Positions 24,617-32,947 of a stretch of DNA of 64,000 nucleotides are shown one piece after another. Under the pieces are notes generated by a model. The model saw nothing but the letters and a program-made list of their open reading frames with translations. It made no database searches and was not told the origin of the DNA. Position 1 is the first letter of the stretch. Each line of letters starts with the position of its first letter. The translations under genes and the position numbers were made by a program. This stretch comes from Sphingomonadaceae bacterium (lineage in GTDB: Bacteria > Pseudomonadota > Alphaproteobacteria > Sphingomonadales > Sphingomonadaceae): the NCBI GenBank assembly GCA_024236195.1, contig JACKKZ010000006.1, forward strand, positions 71,639 to 135,638. Direction: 5' to 3'.

Positions 24617-25192
24617 CTACTGCGCGGAATCCTTCGCTTTGTGGAATGTATAGCTGAGCGTGATCTGCTCAACATCCTGCATATTCGGATCATCCAGTGC
24701 GGCCGGATCGACATAATAGAGCACCGGCATTTCCACTTCCTGCCCGGGCTGGAGGGTCTGCTCGGTAAAACAGAAGCACTGGATCTTGTTGAAATACCGC
24801 CCCGCCTGCTCTGGCGTTACGTTGAAAGTCGCCGTCCCGGTGATCGGCACGCTGGAATTGTTGCGCGCGGTGTAGAACGCCATGTCGCGCTGGCCAATCG
24901 CCACATTGTCCGACACTTGTACCGGTTTGAAGGTCCATGGCAGATCACGTGCGGTCGATGCGTCAAAGCGGATCGAGATCATCCTGCCACCGGCACTGGC
25001 CGCCATTCGCGCGGCGAGGTCTGCATCAGCATCAGTCGCCACCTGGGTGGTCCCGGCAAAGCCGGTGACCCGGCAGAACAAATTGTACAGCGGCACTGCA
25101 GCAAAGCCGAGGCCCAGCATGGCCGCCGCTCCGAGCAAGGCCAGAAAGCCCGTCCGAACATTCCTTTGATCAATGCCAGCTGCGGACGCCAT
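24617..25192 (-). CDS. ctaG: Cytochrome c oxidase assembly protein CtaG/Cox11
   Basis: Copper chaperone that builds the CuB site of subunit I. A single N-terminal membrane helix (LALLGAAAMLGLGFAAVPLYNLFCRVTG) precedes a periplasmic immunoglobulin-like domain with the copper-binding CFCF motif (IQCFCFTEQTL) and a conserved final segment VEQITLSYTFHKA. Starts 5 bp after the small gene upstream. Confidence 0.96.
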   Translation of the reverse strand: MASAAGIDQRNVRTGFLALLGAAAMLGLGFAAVPLYNLFCRVTGFAGTTQVATDADADLAARMAASAGGRMISIRFDASTARDLPWTFKPVQVSDNVAIGQRDMAFYTARNNSSVPITGTATFNVTPEQAGRYFNKIQCFCFTEQTLQPGQEVEMPVLYYVDPAALDDPNMQDVEQITLSYTFHKAKDSAQ

Positions 25193-25197
25193 CGCGG

Positions 25198-25323
25198 TTA
25201 GGCCCCCATTTTCACGAAAGTGATGGCGTAAAACAGGACCGCAAAGAAACCGAGCACCAGGCCCAGCACGATATTGCGCGATTTGCGACGGCGGATGAAT
25301 TCAGCCTCTTCTTCAGGCGTCAT
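25198..25323 (-). CDS. 41-aa CoxF-like membrane protein
   Basis: A very short gene: MTPEEEAEFIRRRKSRN is an acidic then basic cytoplasmic segment, followed by one transmembrane helix (IVLGLVLGFFAVLFYAITFV) and KMGA. Its ATG overlaps the ctaB stop (ATGA) and its stop is 5 bp before ctaG, so it is clearly part of the operon. Small proteins of this shape at this position are annotated CoxF in rhizobia and relatives; an assembly role is inferred from position only. Confidence 0.85.
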   Translation of the reverse strand: MTPEEEAEFIRRRKSRNIVLGLVLGFFAVLFYAITFVKMGA

Positions 25324-26249
25324 GCGACTACTCCAAAACTTGCCAGCAGGCGGTCTGCGACCAAAGCTGCGAACAGGGCAAAGAGATAAAACACGCTATA
25401 GGCGAACAGGCGCTTTTCCGCCTTCATCTTGTCATCCACCCGGTCTGTGCGGCGGCGACTGACAGGGATTGCAAGCGCTATAAAGCCTAGCGAAAGCAAC
25501 AGCGCAGACAGGCCGTAGATCACTCCGGTGCCGCCGACATACCAAGGCGCAACCGCAATCGGCAGCAGGACCAGCGTGTAAAGGATGATCTGGGTCCGGG
25601 TCGGCCCGTCCCCATGCACCACCGGCATCATCGGGATGCCTGCCTTGGCGTAGTCCGTTTCGACAAACAGCGCGAGCGCCCAGAAGTGTGGCGGGGTCCA
25701 GAAGAAAATGATCGCGAACAACAGCACCGGCATCAGCGTGACATCGCCGGTGACCGCAACCCAGCCGATCATCGGCGGGAAAGCCCCTGCTCCGCCGCCA
25801 ATCACGATATTCTGGGGCGTACGTGGCTTCAGCCAGATGGTGTAGATCACGGAATAGTAGAAGATCGAGAAGGCCAGAATGGCGGCGGCGAGCCAGCCAA
25901 CGCCCAGCCCCATCACGACCACAGAGGTCGCGGACAGGAACATGCCGAAATCGCGCGCATCGTCACGGTGCATCCGGCCAGCCGGGAGCGGACGCTGCGC
26001 GGTGCGCTTCATCTGCGCGTCAATATCAGCTTCCCACCACTGGTTGAGCACAGCCGCCCCGCCCGCGCCCAGCGCGATACAAAGCACAGCGGTAAAGCCG
26101 ATTACGGGATGGATTGTTCCGGGCGCAGCGAGCAAGCCACAGAGGCCGGTAAAGATCACCAGCGTCATCACGCGCGGCTTGGTCAGCGCGAAAAAATCAC
26201 GCCAGTCAGCCGGCAGGGCCTGTTTCGCGGTGGTCATTGCGCTTTGCAT
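25320..26249 (-). CDS. ctaB: Protoheme IX farnesyltransferase (heme O synthase)
   Basis: Inner-membrane UbiA-family prenyltransferase that makes heme O from heme B for the oxidase. Diagnostic motifs: LTKPRVMTLVIFTG, NQWWEADIDAQMKRTAQRPLPAG (the Asp-rich site), and YAKAGIPMMPVVHG. About eight to nine membrane helices. ATG 26249 has GGGAG nine bases upstream and is preferred over ATG 26237. A hairpin terminator lies between ctaD and this gene. Confidence 0.96.
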   Translation of the reverse strand: MQSAMTTAKQALPADWRDFFALTKPRVMTLVIFTGLCGLLAAPGTIHPVIGFTAVLCIALGAGGAAVLNQWWEADIDAQMKRTAQRPLPAGRMHRDDARDFGMFLSATSVVVMGLGVGWLAAAILAFSIFYYSVIYTIWLKPRTPQNIVIGGGAGAFPPMIGWVAVTGDVTLMPVLLFAIIFFWTPPHFWALALFVETDYAKAGIPMMPVVHGDGPTRTQIILYTLVLLPIAVAPWYVGGTGVIYGLSALLLSLGFIALAIPVSRRRTDRVDDKMKAEKRLFAYSVFYLFALFAALVADRLLASFGVVA

Positions 26250-26300
26250 TCCCGTTATTCTCCCACCAGCCAGTTCGGGCAACTGTCCTGTGGTCTTTCA

Positions 26301-26339
26301 AAAAGGAGGGCGCGCCGATCCCGGCACGCCCCCCCTTTT
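26301..26339 (-). terminator. Hairpin between ctaD and ctaB
   Basis: On the minus strand AAAAGGGGGGGCG pairs (one mismatch or bulge) with CGCCCTCCTTTTT. The stem plus T tract is terminator-like and sits 47 bp past ctaD. It could reduce transcription into ctaB so that the structural genes are made in excess of assembly factors. Confidence 0.7.
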
Positions 26340-26385
26340 CGGATTTGGTCTCCCCATGCCCATCCGCGCATGGGGTCCCGGCGGA

Positions 26386-28083
26386 TCAGGCGGTAACCGG
26401 CTGACCCTTCTCGTCGATAACCGGGAGGGTTTCGAACTGGTGGAACGGCGGCGGGCTGGACAGCGTCCATTCCAGCGTCGTTGCCCCTTCACCCCAGTAA
26501 TTGGGCGCAGCCTTCTTACCAGCCACCAGCGCATAGATGATGTTGATGAAGAAGATCACGATCGAAACAGCCATGATCTTGTAACCAAGCGTGGCGATTT
26601 CGTTCCAGTAGGCATAGGCGGCCGTATAGTCGGGATAGCGACGCGGCATGCCCTGCAGGCCCAGGAAGTGCATCGGGAAGAAGATCACGTTCACGCCCAC
26701 GAAGAACACCCAGAAGTGCAGGTGCGCGAGGAATTCGCTGTGCATCTTGCCGCTCATCTTGGGGAACCAATAGTAGAAACCGGCGAACATCGCGGTCACG
26801 GCACCCAGCGACAGCACGTAGTGGAAGTGAGCAACCACGTAGTAGGTGTCATGCAGGTTGTCGTCGACGCCGCCATTGGCGAGCACCACACCCGTCACAC
26901 CGCCAACGGTGAACAGGAAGATGAAGCCCAGCGCCCAGACCATCGGCGATTTGAACTCCATGCTGCCGCCCCACATGGTGGCGATCCAGCTGAAAATCTT
27001 CACCCCGGTCGGGACTGCAATCACCATCGTCGCTGCCGTGAAATACATCTTCGTGTTCACGTCGAGACCGGTCGTATACATGTGGTGTGCCCACACGATG
27101 AAGCCGACCACACCGATGGCGACCATGGCATAGGCCATGCCGAGATAGCCGAACACCGGCTTCTTGGAGAAGGTGGACACGATCTGGCTGATCATGCCGA
27201 AGCCCGGCAGGATCATGATGTACACTTCGGGGTGGCCGAAGAACCAGAACAGATGCTGGTACAGAACCGGGTCACCGCCGCCAGCAGCATCATAGAAGGT
27301 CGTGCCGAAGTTGCGGTCCGTAATCAGCATGGTGATGGCAGCAGCCAGCACCGGCAGCGCCAGCAGCAGCAGGAAGGCCGTAACCAGCACCGACCACACG
27401 AACAGCGGCATCTTGTGCAGGGTCATGCCCGGCGCACGCATGTTGAAGATGGTGGTGATGAAGTTGGTCGCACCCAGGATCGAGCCCGCACCAGCAAGGT
27501 GGAGCGAGAAAATCGCGAAATCGACTGCCGGGCCAACCGAACCGCTGGTGGAAAGCGGCGCATAGACCGTCCAGCCCACGCCTGCCCCGTTGCCGCCCGG
27601 ACCACCGGGAACGAACATGGAGAACAACAGCGAGATGAAGCCCACCACGGTCAGCCAGAAGGAGATATTGTTCATGCGCGGGAACGCCATGTCAGGCGCA
27701 CCGATCATCAGTGGCACGAACCAGTTGCCGAAGCCACCGATCATGGCTGGCATGACCATGAAGAACACCATGATCAGGCCATGCGCCGTGATCAGGACGT
27801 TCCAGTGATGCAGCGCGGCATCCATGCTTTCCGCACCAACCCCGACAAACGGGATCGAGGAATTCAGGATCTGGATACCCGGCTCAGCCAGTTCGGCGCG
27901 CATGATCCCCGAAATCGCACCGCCAATGATACCGGCGACGATCGAGAAGATCAGGTACAGCGTCCCGATATCCTTGTGGTTGGTGGACATGAACCAGCGA
28001 GCGAAAAAGCCCGGCTTGTGATCAGCGTCATGATGCCCGTGATCTTCGGTGTGGGCATCAAATCCTTCAGCGGTGGTAGCCAT
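26386..28083 (-). CDS. ctaD: Cytochrome c oxidase subunit I
   Basis: Catalytic subunit of the aa3-type oxidase with heme a, heme a3 and CuB. All ligands are in view: STNHKDIGTLY at the N-terminus, the heme a His in ITAHGLIMVFF, the CuB His with cross-linked Tyr in FWFFGHPEVYIMILP, the two CuB His in VWAHHMYT, and the paired heme ligands in VVAHFHYVLS. The first ~25 residues are His/Asp-rich (HTEDHGHHDADH), possibly metal-binding. 565 residues, twelve membrane helices. Confidence 0.98.
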   Translation of the reverse strand: MATTAEGFDAHTEDHGHHDADHKPGFFARWFMSTNHKDIGTLYLIFSIVAGIIGGAISGIMRAELAEPGIQILNSSIPFVGVGAESMDAALHHWNVLITAHGLIMVFFMVMPAMIGGFGNWFVPLMIGAPDMAFPRMNNISFWLTVVGFISLLFSMFVPGGPGGNGAGVGWTVYAPLSTSGSVGPAVDFAIFSLHLAGAGSILGATNFITTIFNMRAPGMTLHKMPLFVWSVLVTAFLLLLALPVLAAAITMLITDRNFGTTFYDAAGGGDPVLYQHLFWFFGHPEVYIMILPGFGMISQIVSTFSKKPVFGYLGMAYAMVAIGVVGFIVWAHHMYTTGLDVNTKMYFTAATMVIAVPTGVKIFSWIATMWGGSMEFKSPMVWALGFIFLFTVGGVTGVVLANGGVDDNLHDTYYVVAHFHYVLSLGAVTAMFAGFYYWFPKMSGKMHSEFLAHLHFWVFFVGVNVIFFPMHFLGLQGMPRRYPDYTAAYAYWNEIATLGYKIMAVSIVIFFINIIYALVAGKKAAPNYWGEGATTLEWTLSSPPPFHQFETLPVIDEKGQPVTA

Positions 28084-28114
28084 TATTGTGGACCCTGCTT
28101 CCTGTTATTTCAAA

Positions 28115-29107
28115 TCAGACGGCGGGCGCTTCAGCAGCAGCTTCTTCAGCCGGTGCTTCTTCGCCTGCTTCTGTGGCTTCCTCGGCGGGAGCCGCTTCTT
28201 CAGCCGCACCGACAGTGCCGCCCTGCGACTTCACCCATGCTTCAAACTGTTCCATCGGGACAGCTTCGACAGCGATCGGCATGTAACCATGCTTGATGCC
28301 GCACAATTCGGAGCACTGGCCGTAATAAATGCCCGGCTCCTTCGCCATCATCACCTTCTCGTTGAGGCGGCCCGGCACAGCATCGAGCTTGAACCACAGC
28401 GAAGGTACGGCGAATGAGTGGATCACATCCGCCGCTGTCGTCTGGATGCGAACGGGAACGCCGACCGGGATCACCATCCGGTTATCCACCGCCAACTGCG
28501 CCGGCAGGCCAGCCGCCAGAGCGTCCGCTTCAGGCAGCATGTTGGAAATGACTTCGAAGTCGCCATTATCGGGATAGGTATAGCCCCAATACCACTGGTA
28601 ACCGGTCACTTTGACAGTGATCGCGTCAGCTGGCGCAGGCTCATATTGCTTGGCAATCAGCGAGATCGAGGGGATCGCCACGCCAACCAGAATGAAGACC
28701 GGGACCAGCGTCCAGACAACTTCGATCAGCGTGTTATGGCTGGTCTTGGACGGGTTCGGATTGGTGCGCTTGTTATAGCGGACCATCACCCACAGCAGCA
28801 GGAACAGCACCAGGATCGAAATCGCAATGATCAACGGCATCAGGATCGCATCGTGCATCCACAGCGCATATTCACCGGTTTCGGAATACTGGTCCTGGAA
28901 ACCAATCCCACCCGGAGTCGGCTGGCCCTTGATCATGTCCGGACCCAGCGGCGTATAGGCCGGAGCCTCTGCCGCTGCTTCGGTTGCTGCGGGCGCAGCG
29001 GCTTCTTCCTGCGCAAGGGCGGATTGCGGCACGAAAGCCAGCATTACTGCGGCCCAGAGGACCGTCATCATCCGCGTTACGCGACGTGTATGTTCACCGA
29101 AATTCAT
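28115..29107 (-). CDS. ctaC: Cytochrome c oxidase subunit II
   Basis: Carries the CuA electron-entry site. A signal peptide (VLWAAVMLAFVPQSALAQ) and Ala/Glu-rich linker precede two transmembrane helices and a cupredoxin domain. CuA ligands appear in HSFAVPS, and YGQCSELCGIKHGYMPI. The aromatic electron-entry segment is GYQWYWGYTYPD. An unusual Ala/Glu repeat tail (AAEEAAPAEEATEAGEEAP) of about 35 residues follows. ATG 29107 chosen; ATG 29140 would add 11 residues. Confidence 0.96.
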   Translation of the reverse strand: MNFGEHTRRVTRMMTVLWAAVMLAFVPQSALAQEEAAAPAATEAAAEAPAYTPLGPDMIKGQPTPGGIGFQDQYSETGEYALWMHDAILMPLIIAISILVLFLLLWVMVRYNKRTNPNPSKTSHNTLIEVVWTLVPVFILVGVAIPSISLIAKQYEPAPADAITVKVTGYQWYWGYTYPDNGDFEVISNMLPEADALAAGLPAQLAVDNRMVIPVGVPVRIQTTAADVIHSFAVPSLWFKLDAVPGRLNEKVMMAKEPGIYYGQCSELCGIKHGYMPIAVEAVPMEQFEAWVKSQGGTVGAAEEAAPAEEATEAGEEAPAEEAAAEAPAV

Positions 29108-29300
29108 CTGCTCGACGCTTTCCGCTCTTCTTTCTGCCATGGCTGCACAGGCAGCCCCCCATTGAGCCTTTGGAGACCCATATCTGGCGGGCCTATACGC
29201 ATGCTTGCCCGATGCCTCAAGCGCTTCTAGGGAGTTTTTTCGACAGCCGGGTCTGCGCCGCTTTGTGGCGCCTGGCGCATCCCTCAACCGGAAGGCCCCA

Positions 29301-29882
29301 ATGACAGAAGAAGAAGTCCTGAGCGAATTCCGCAACTGCGAGGCATTGCTGGAGGGGCATTTCAAGCTCTCCTCTGGTCGCCACAGTGCCTATTACATGC
29401 AGTGCGCCCGTGTGTTGATGGACCCGGAGCGCGCCGGGCGGCTGGCGCTCGCCCTCGCCCAGAAGTTGCCCCGTGAGCTGCGCGGCGAGATCACCCGCGT
29501 TGTTTCCCCGGCCATGGGCGGACTGATTATCGGGCATGAAATGGGCCGCGCATTGGGCAAGGAAGCGATCTTCCTTGAGCGCCCGACCGGCACGTTTGAA
29601 TTTCGCCGCGGTTTCCGGCTGGAGCCGGGCGACAAGGTGCTGATGGTGGAAGATGTCGTCACCACCGGCCTTTCCAGCCGCGAAGCCATTGAAGCGGTTG
29701 AGCGCGAAGGCGGCGAAGTGCTGGCAGAGGTCGCGCTGGTGGATCGCTCTGGCGGCGAAGTGGATCTGGGTGTTCCGTTCTACCCACTCGTCCAGATCAG
29801 CTTCCCGACCTATGCCGATGATGAAGTGCCCGCAGAACTTGCCGCCGTGCCGGTAACCAAGCCGGGGAGCCGCAAGGCTTGA
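29301..29882 (+). CDS. pyrE: Orotate phosphoribosyltransferase
   Basis: Forms OMP from orotate and PRPP. The PRPP-binding signature MVEDVVTTGLSSREAIE is present at about residue 115, and GHFKLSSGRHSAYYMQCARV marks the N-terminal orotate-side region. 193 residues. ATG 29301 is preceded by GGAAGG. It starts a chain of overlapping genes through ruvX, diverging from ctaC. Confidence 0.96.
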   Translation: MTEEEVLSEFRNCEALLEGHFKLSSGRHSAYYMQCARVLMDPERAGRLALALAQKLPRELRGEITRVVSPAMGGLIIGHEMGRALGKEAIFLERPTGTFEFRRGFRLEPGDKVLMVEDVVTTGLSSREAIEAVEREGGEVLAEVALVDRSGGEVDLGVPFYPLVQISFPTYADDEVPAELAAVPVTKPGSRKA

Positions 29883-30940
29883 GCCTGTTGCTGCGTCTTG
29901 CACCGCTGTTGGTGGCCTTTGCCGCCGGGTCGGTGCTGGCGCAGGAACCTGTTGCACCCCGGCTGGATGATCCGCAGGCGAGCGCATACCAGACTATCCT
30001 GTTCGCAGCGAAAGATGCAGGCGTGGAAGGAGATGTCGGCGTGGCCTTTTATCGGGGCGAGCGTGACTATCGACTGCTCCTCACGACTGAAGGCGATCCG
30101 GTCGGTTCGCCATGGGGCTCTGTTACCAAGCAAGTCATTGCGACCATGGTGATGCAGCAGGTTGAGCGCGGGCGGATCACGCTGGACGCGCCGGTGATTG
30201 CTTACCTGCCCCTGCCTCCGCAAGGCGACATGGCTGCACCGACCATTCGCGAATTGCTCCAGCACCGTTCCGGCCTGCGCAATCCCGAAGGGCCCGCGGG
30301 TAACGATACCAGCTTCTACCGTTCCGGCCTGTCGCGCCCGGCGGCTGCACAGTGGTGCCTGACAGAGCGGCAGGCCCCGCCTGCGGAAGGCTGGAGCTAC
30401 AATAATTGCGACTACATCGTGCTGGGTGCCGTGCTGGAAGCGGTAACCGGCGAGGATATGGATCGCCTGCTGGCGGACTATATTTTCCTGCCTTCGCAGA
30501 TGAAGGACACGAGACTGGTGAGTCCGCTGGACCGCGCGGACCCTTCGCACCCAGAGGGTCTGGCGGGCTATGGCACATCCGCCGCGCTGGTCGGCCCGAC
30601 CGAAGACATGCTCCGTTTTTCTCTCGCCTTGCAGTCCGGGCGGCTGCTGGGTGAGGAGGCGCTGGAGGACATGTGGGCAGGCGATCCGCAGCTCGGCTTT
30701 ATGGCGCTGGGCCAATGGTCCTATGCCGCGCCGCTCAAGGGTTGTGACGCGCCGCAGAGGATTATCGAGCGCCGTGGCGCTATCGGGGATCAGCAAGCTC
30801 TCCACCTGATCCTGCCTGACGAGGGGCGCTCCCTTGTCTTGCTCGGTCCGGCACCCAATGTGGAATTCGGCGCGATCTGGACAGGTGAAGGCCTTGCCTA
30901 TGATCTGCTCTCAGTGCTCGCTTGCGAGGAAATGGAATGA
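29879..30940 (+). CDS. Serine hydrolase of the beta-lactamase/DD-peptidase fold
   Basis: Exported serine hydrolase (class C beta-lactamase-like, Pfam Beta-lactamase). Signal peptide: LRLAPLLVAFAAGSVLAQ. The nucleophile motif SVTK is at residues 81-84 and the second motif YNN at 174-176; a clear KTG third motif is not seen, which argues against a true beta-lactamase and for an esterase or peptidase. The start is probably TTG 29879, overlapping the pyrE stop (TTGA), with GGGGAG upstream. Substrate unknown. Confidence 0.85.
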   Translation: MSLLLRLAPLLVAFAAGSVLAQEPVAPRLDDPQASAYQTILFAAKDAGVEGDVGVAFYRGERDYRLLLTTEGDPVGSPWGSVTKQVIATMVMQQVERGRITLDAPVIAYLPLPPQGDMAAPTIRELLQHRSGLRNPEGPAGNDTSFYRSGLSRPAAAQWCLTERQAPPAEGWSYNNCDYIVLGAVLEAVTGEDMDRLLADYIFLPSQMKDTRLVSPLDRADPSHPEGLAGYGTSAALVGPTEDMLRFSLALQSGRLLGEEALEDMWAGDPQLGFMALGQWSYAAPLKGCDAPQRIIERRGAIGDQQALHLILPDEGRSLVLLGPAPNVEFGAIWTGEGLAYDLLSVLACEEME

Positions 30941-31692
30941 ATAGCCTCCCCACCTCCGGAAAATTGCGGCTTGGCGTGAATATCGACCACGTGGCGACCA
31001 TCCGCAATGCGCGCGGCGGGGACCATCCCGATCCGGTGCGCGCGGCGGAGATCGTCGCTGCGGTTGGCGGGGATGGGATAACTGCCCATCTGCGCGAAGA
31101 CCGCCGCCATATTCGCGATGAAGACCTCGCCCGTATCCAGACGGCGACCGACCTGCCACTCAACCTCGAAATGGCCGCGACTGAGGAAATGCTGGAGATC
31201 GCGCTGCGCCACAAACCCCACGCCGCCTGCATCGTCCCGGAAAAGCGCGAGGAACGCACGACCGAAGGCGGGCTGGATGCGGCAGGCCAGCACAACCGGC
31301 TCGTCCCCATCGTCAGCCGCCTGCGCGATGCCGGAATCCGGGTGAGCCTGTTTATCGAGGCAGAAGAACGTCAGTTGGAGGCCGCCCGTCTGCTTGGCGC
31401 GCCGGTGGTGGAATTCCATACCGGCGAATATGCTCATGCCGGACTGGATGGCGATGCCGGGCGCGAGGCGAGCGAACTCGCCCGCATCGCCCGCATGTCC
31501 GCCCTCGCCCGCGAGATGGGGATCGAACCGCATGCAGGACATGGCCTGACCTACGAGAATGTGAAGCCCATTGCCGCAATTCCCGAATTGGCCGAGCTTA
31601 ATATCGGGCACTATCTTGTGGGCGAAGCAGTGTTTGTCGGGCTGGAGAACGCCGTGCGCCGGATGCGCGAGTTAATGGATGAAGCACGGTGA
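30937..31692 (+). CDS. pdxJ: Pyridoxine 5'-phosphate synthase
   Basis: Condenses 3-amino-2-oxopropyl phosphate with deoxyxylulose 5-phosphate to pyridoxine phosphate. Motifs: LGVNIDHVATIRNARGG at the start, ITAHLREDRRHI, PHAACIVPEKREE, and the end LNIGHYLVGEAVF. ATG 30937 overlaps the previous stop (ATGA). 251 residues. Confidence 0.97.
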   Translation: MNSLPTSGKLRLGVNIDHVATIRNARGGDHPDPVRAAEIVAAVGGDGITAHLREDRRHIRDEDLARIQTATDLPLNLEMAATEEMLEIALRHKPHAACIVPEKREERTTEGGLDAAGQHNRLVPIVSRLRDAGIRVSLFIEAEERQLEAARLLGAPVVEFHTGEYAHAGLDGDAGREASELARIARMSALAREMGIEPHAGHGLTYENVKPIAAIPELAELNIGHYLVGEAVFVGLENAVRRMRELMDEAR

Positions 31693-32090
31693 TCATTGGA
31701 TTGGGCAGCGACCTCTGCAATATTGAGCGGATCGCCAATTCGCTCGCCCGCTATGGCGAACGGTTCGAGAACCGCGTCTTCACCGAGATCGAGCGTGCCA
31801 AGGCACGACGGCGGCCCTTCACCATTGCAGGCACCTATGCCAAGCGTTTCGCCGCCAAGGAAGCATTCAGCAAGGCTGTGGGCACGGGCTTCCGGCGCGG
31901 CGTTTTCATGAAGGATATTGGCGTCGTGAATGCCCCTTCCGGCGCGCCGACACTGGACCTTGCCGGAGGCGCAGCATTGCGGCTTGCAGAATTGACCCCG
32001 GATGGCCATGAGGCCGTCATTCATCTTACCCTAACAGACGACCATCCATGGGCGCAGGCCTTCGTGGTGATCGAGGCACGCCCCCTATGA
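31689..32090 (+). CDS. acpS: Holo-[acyl-carrier-protein] synthase
   Basis: Transfers 4'-phosphopantetheine from CoA to acyl carrier protein. The metal-binding Asp is in LGSDLCNIERI and the Glu in AKRFAAKEAFSKAVGTG. GTG start overlaps the pdxJ stop (GTGA). pdxJ-acpS-lepB is a conserved alphaproteobacterial order. Confidence 0.96.
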   Translation: MIIGLGSDLCNIERIANSLARYGERFENRVFTEIERAKARRRPFTIAGTYAKRFAAKEAFSKAVGTGFRRGVFMKDIGVVNAPSGAPTLDLAGGAALRLAELTPDGHEAVIHLTLTDDHPWAQAFVVIEARPL

Positions 32091-32947
32091 CTTCCGAGAA
32101 AAGCGCTGAGAGCAAGATCAATTGGTTCGCGGAGATTCGCGGGCTGGGGATCATGCTGTTCGCCGTGCTGATGTTCCATTCGCTCGTCGCCAAACCGTTC
32201 TACATCCCGTCCGAATCCATGCTGCCCAATTTGCTGGTGGGGGACCGGCTGGTGGTGAGCAAATATCCCTATGGCTGGAGCTGGGCATCGGCCAGTTTCC
32301 ACCTTCTGCCGCGCGGCGACTGGCGGGTGATGGGCGATACACCTGAATATGGGGATATCGTGATCCCGGTCCATCCGGAGCGGGACGAGGATTATATCAA
32401 ACGGGTGGTCGGCCTTCCGGGGGATCGCTTCGCAGTGGTCAACGGCCAGATCATCCTCAACGGCAAGCCTGTGCCGCAAGCAGTCGAGCCGCCGCTCAAG
32501 ATCCCGGTGGACGGCAATATGCCATGCGATTTCGGGTTGAATTATCAGACAGGTGAACCGTTTGACTACAAGGTCACACTGGAAAGCGGGCAAGTGGTGT
32601 GCGAGCCCCCTACCTTGCGCGAAACGCTCCCCAACGGTGCAAGCTATCTGATTATTGACCATATGGACCAGCCGCTCGACAATTTCGAGGAAATCACCAT
32701 TCCCGATGATGCAGTGTTCGTGATGGGCGACAATCGCGACCATTCCGCCGATAGCCGGGCGGAAGTCTGGGAAAAGGGCCTGGGCGGGCCGGTGCCGCTG
32801 AAGAATATTGGCGGGCGCGCGGAATTCATCACGTTCTCGCTTGATGGCAGCACCAGTCTGAACCCGATCAGCTGGTTCACCTCCTTGCGCGGCGGGCGGG
32901 CATGGAGCACCTTGCGCCCTGCAATTGCCAAGGACGAGCAAGACTGA
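32087..32947 (+). CDS. lepB: Signal peptidase I
   Basis: Membrane-anchored leader peptidase. One N-terminal transmembrane helix (LGIMLFAVLMFHSLVA) precedes the catalytic Ser44 in IPSESMLPNLLVGD and the general base Lys105 in DYIKRVVGLPGD; box E is visible as VFVMGDNRDHSADSR. ATG 32087 overlaps the acpS stop. 286 residues. In many relatives rnc and era follow; here a DUF3089 gene follows instead. Confidence 0.96.
   Translation: MTSEKSAESKINWFAEIRGLGIMLFAVLMFHSLVAKPFYIPSESMLPNLLVGDRLVVSKYPYGWSWASASFHLLPRGDWRVMGDTPEYGDIVIPVHPERDEDYIKRVVGLPGDRFAVVNGQIILNGKPVPQAVEPPLKIPVDGNMPCDFGLNYQTGEPFDYKVTLESGQVVCEPPTLRETLPNGASYLIIDHMDQPLDNFEEITIPDDAVFVMGDNRDHSADSRAEVWEKGLGGPVPLKNIGGRAEFITFSLDGSTSLNPISWFTSLRGGRAWSTLRPAIAKDEQD

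Noticed and set aside
25879..28296. Very long plus-strand open frame (805 codons) opposite ctaD and ctaC
   Set aside because: It is the complement of well-identified oxidase genes; its translation is rich in His/Arg/Glu with no domain, as expected for antisense frames at high GC.
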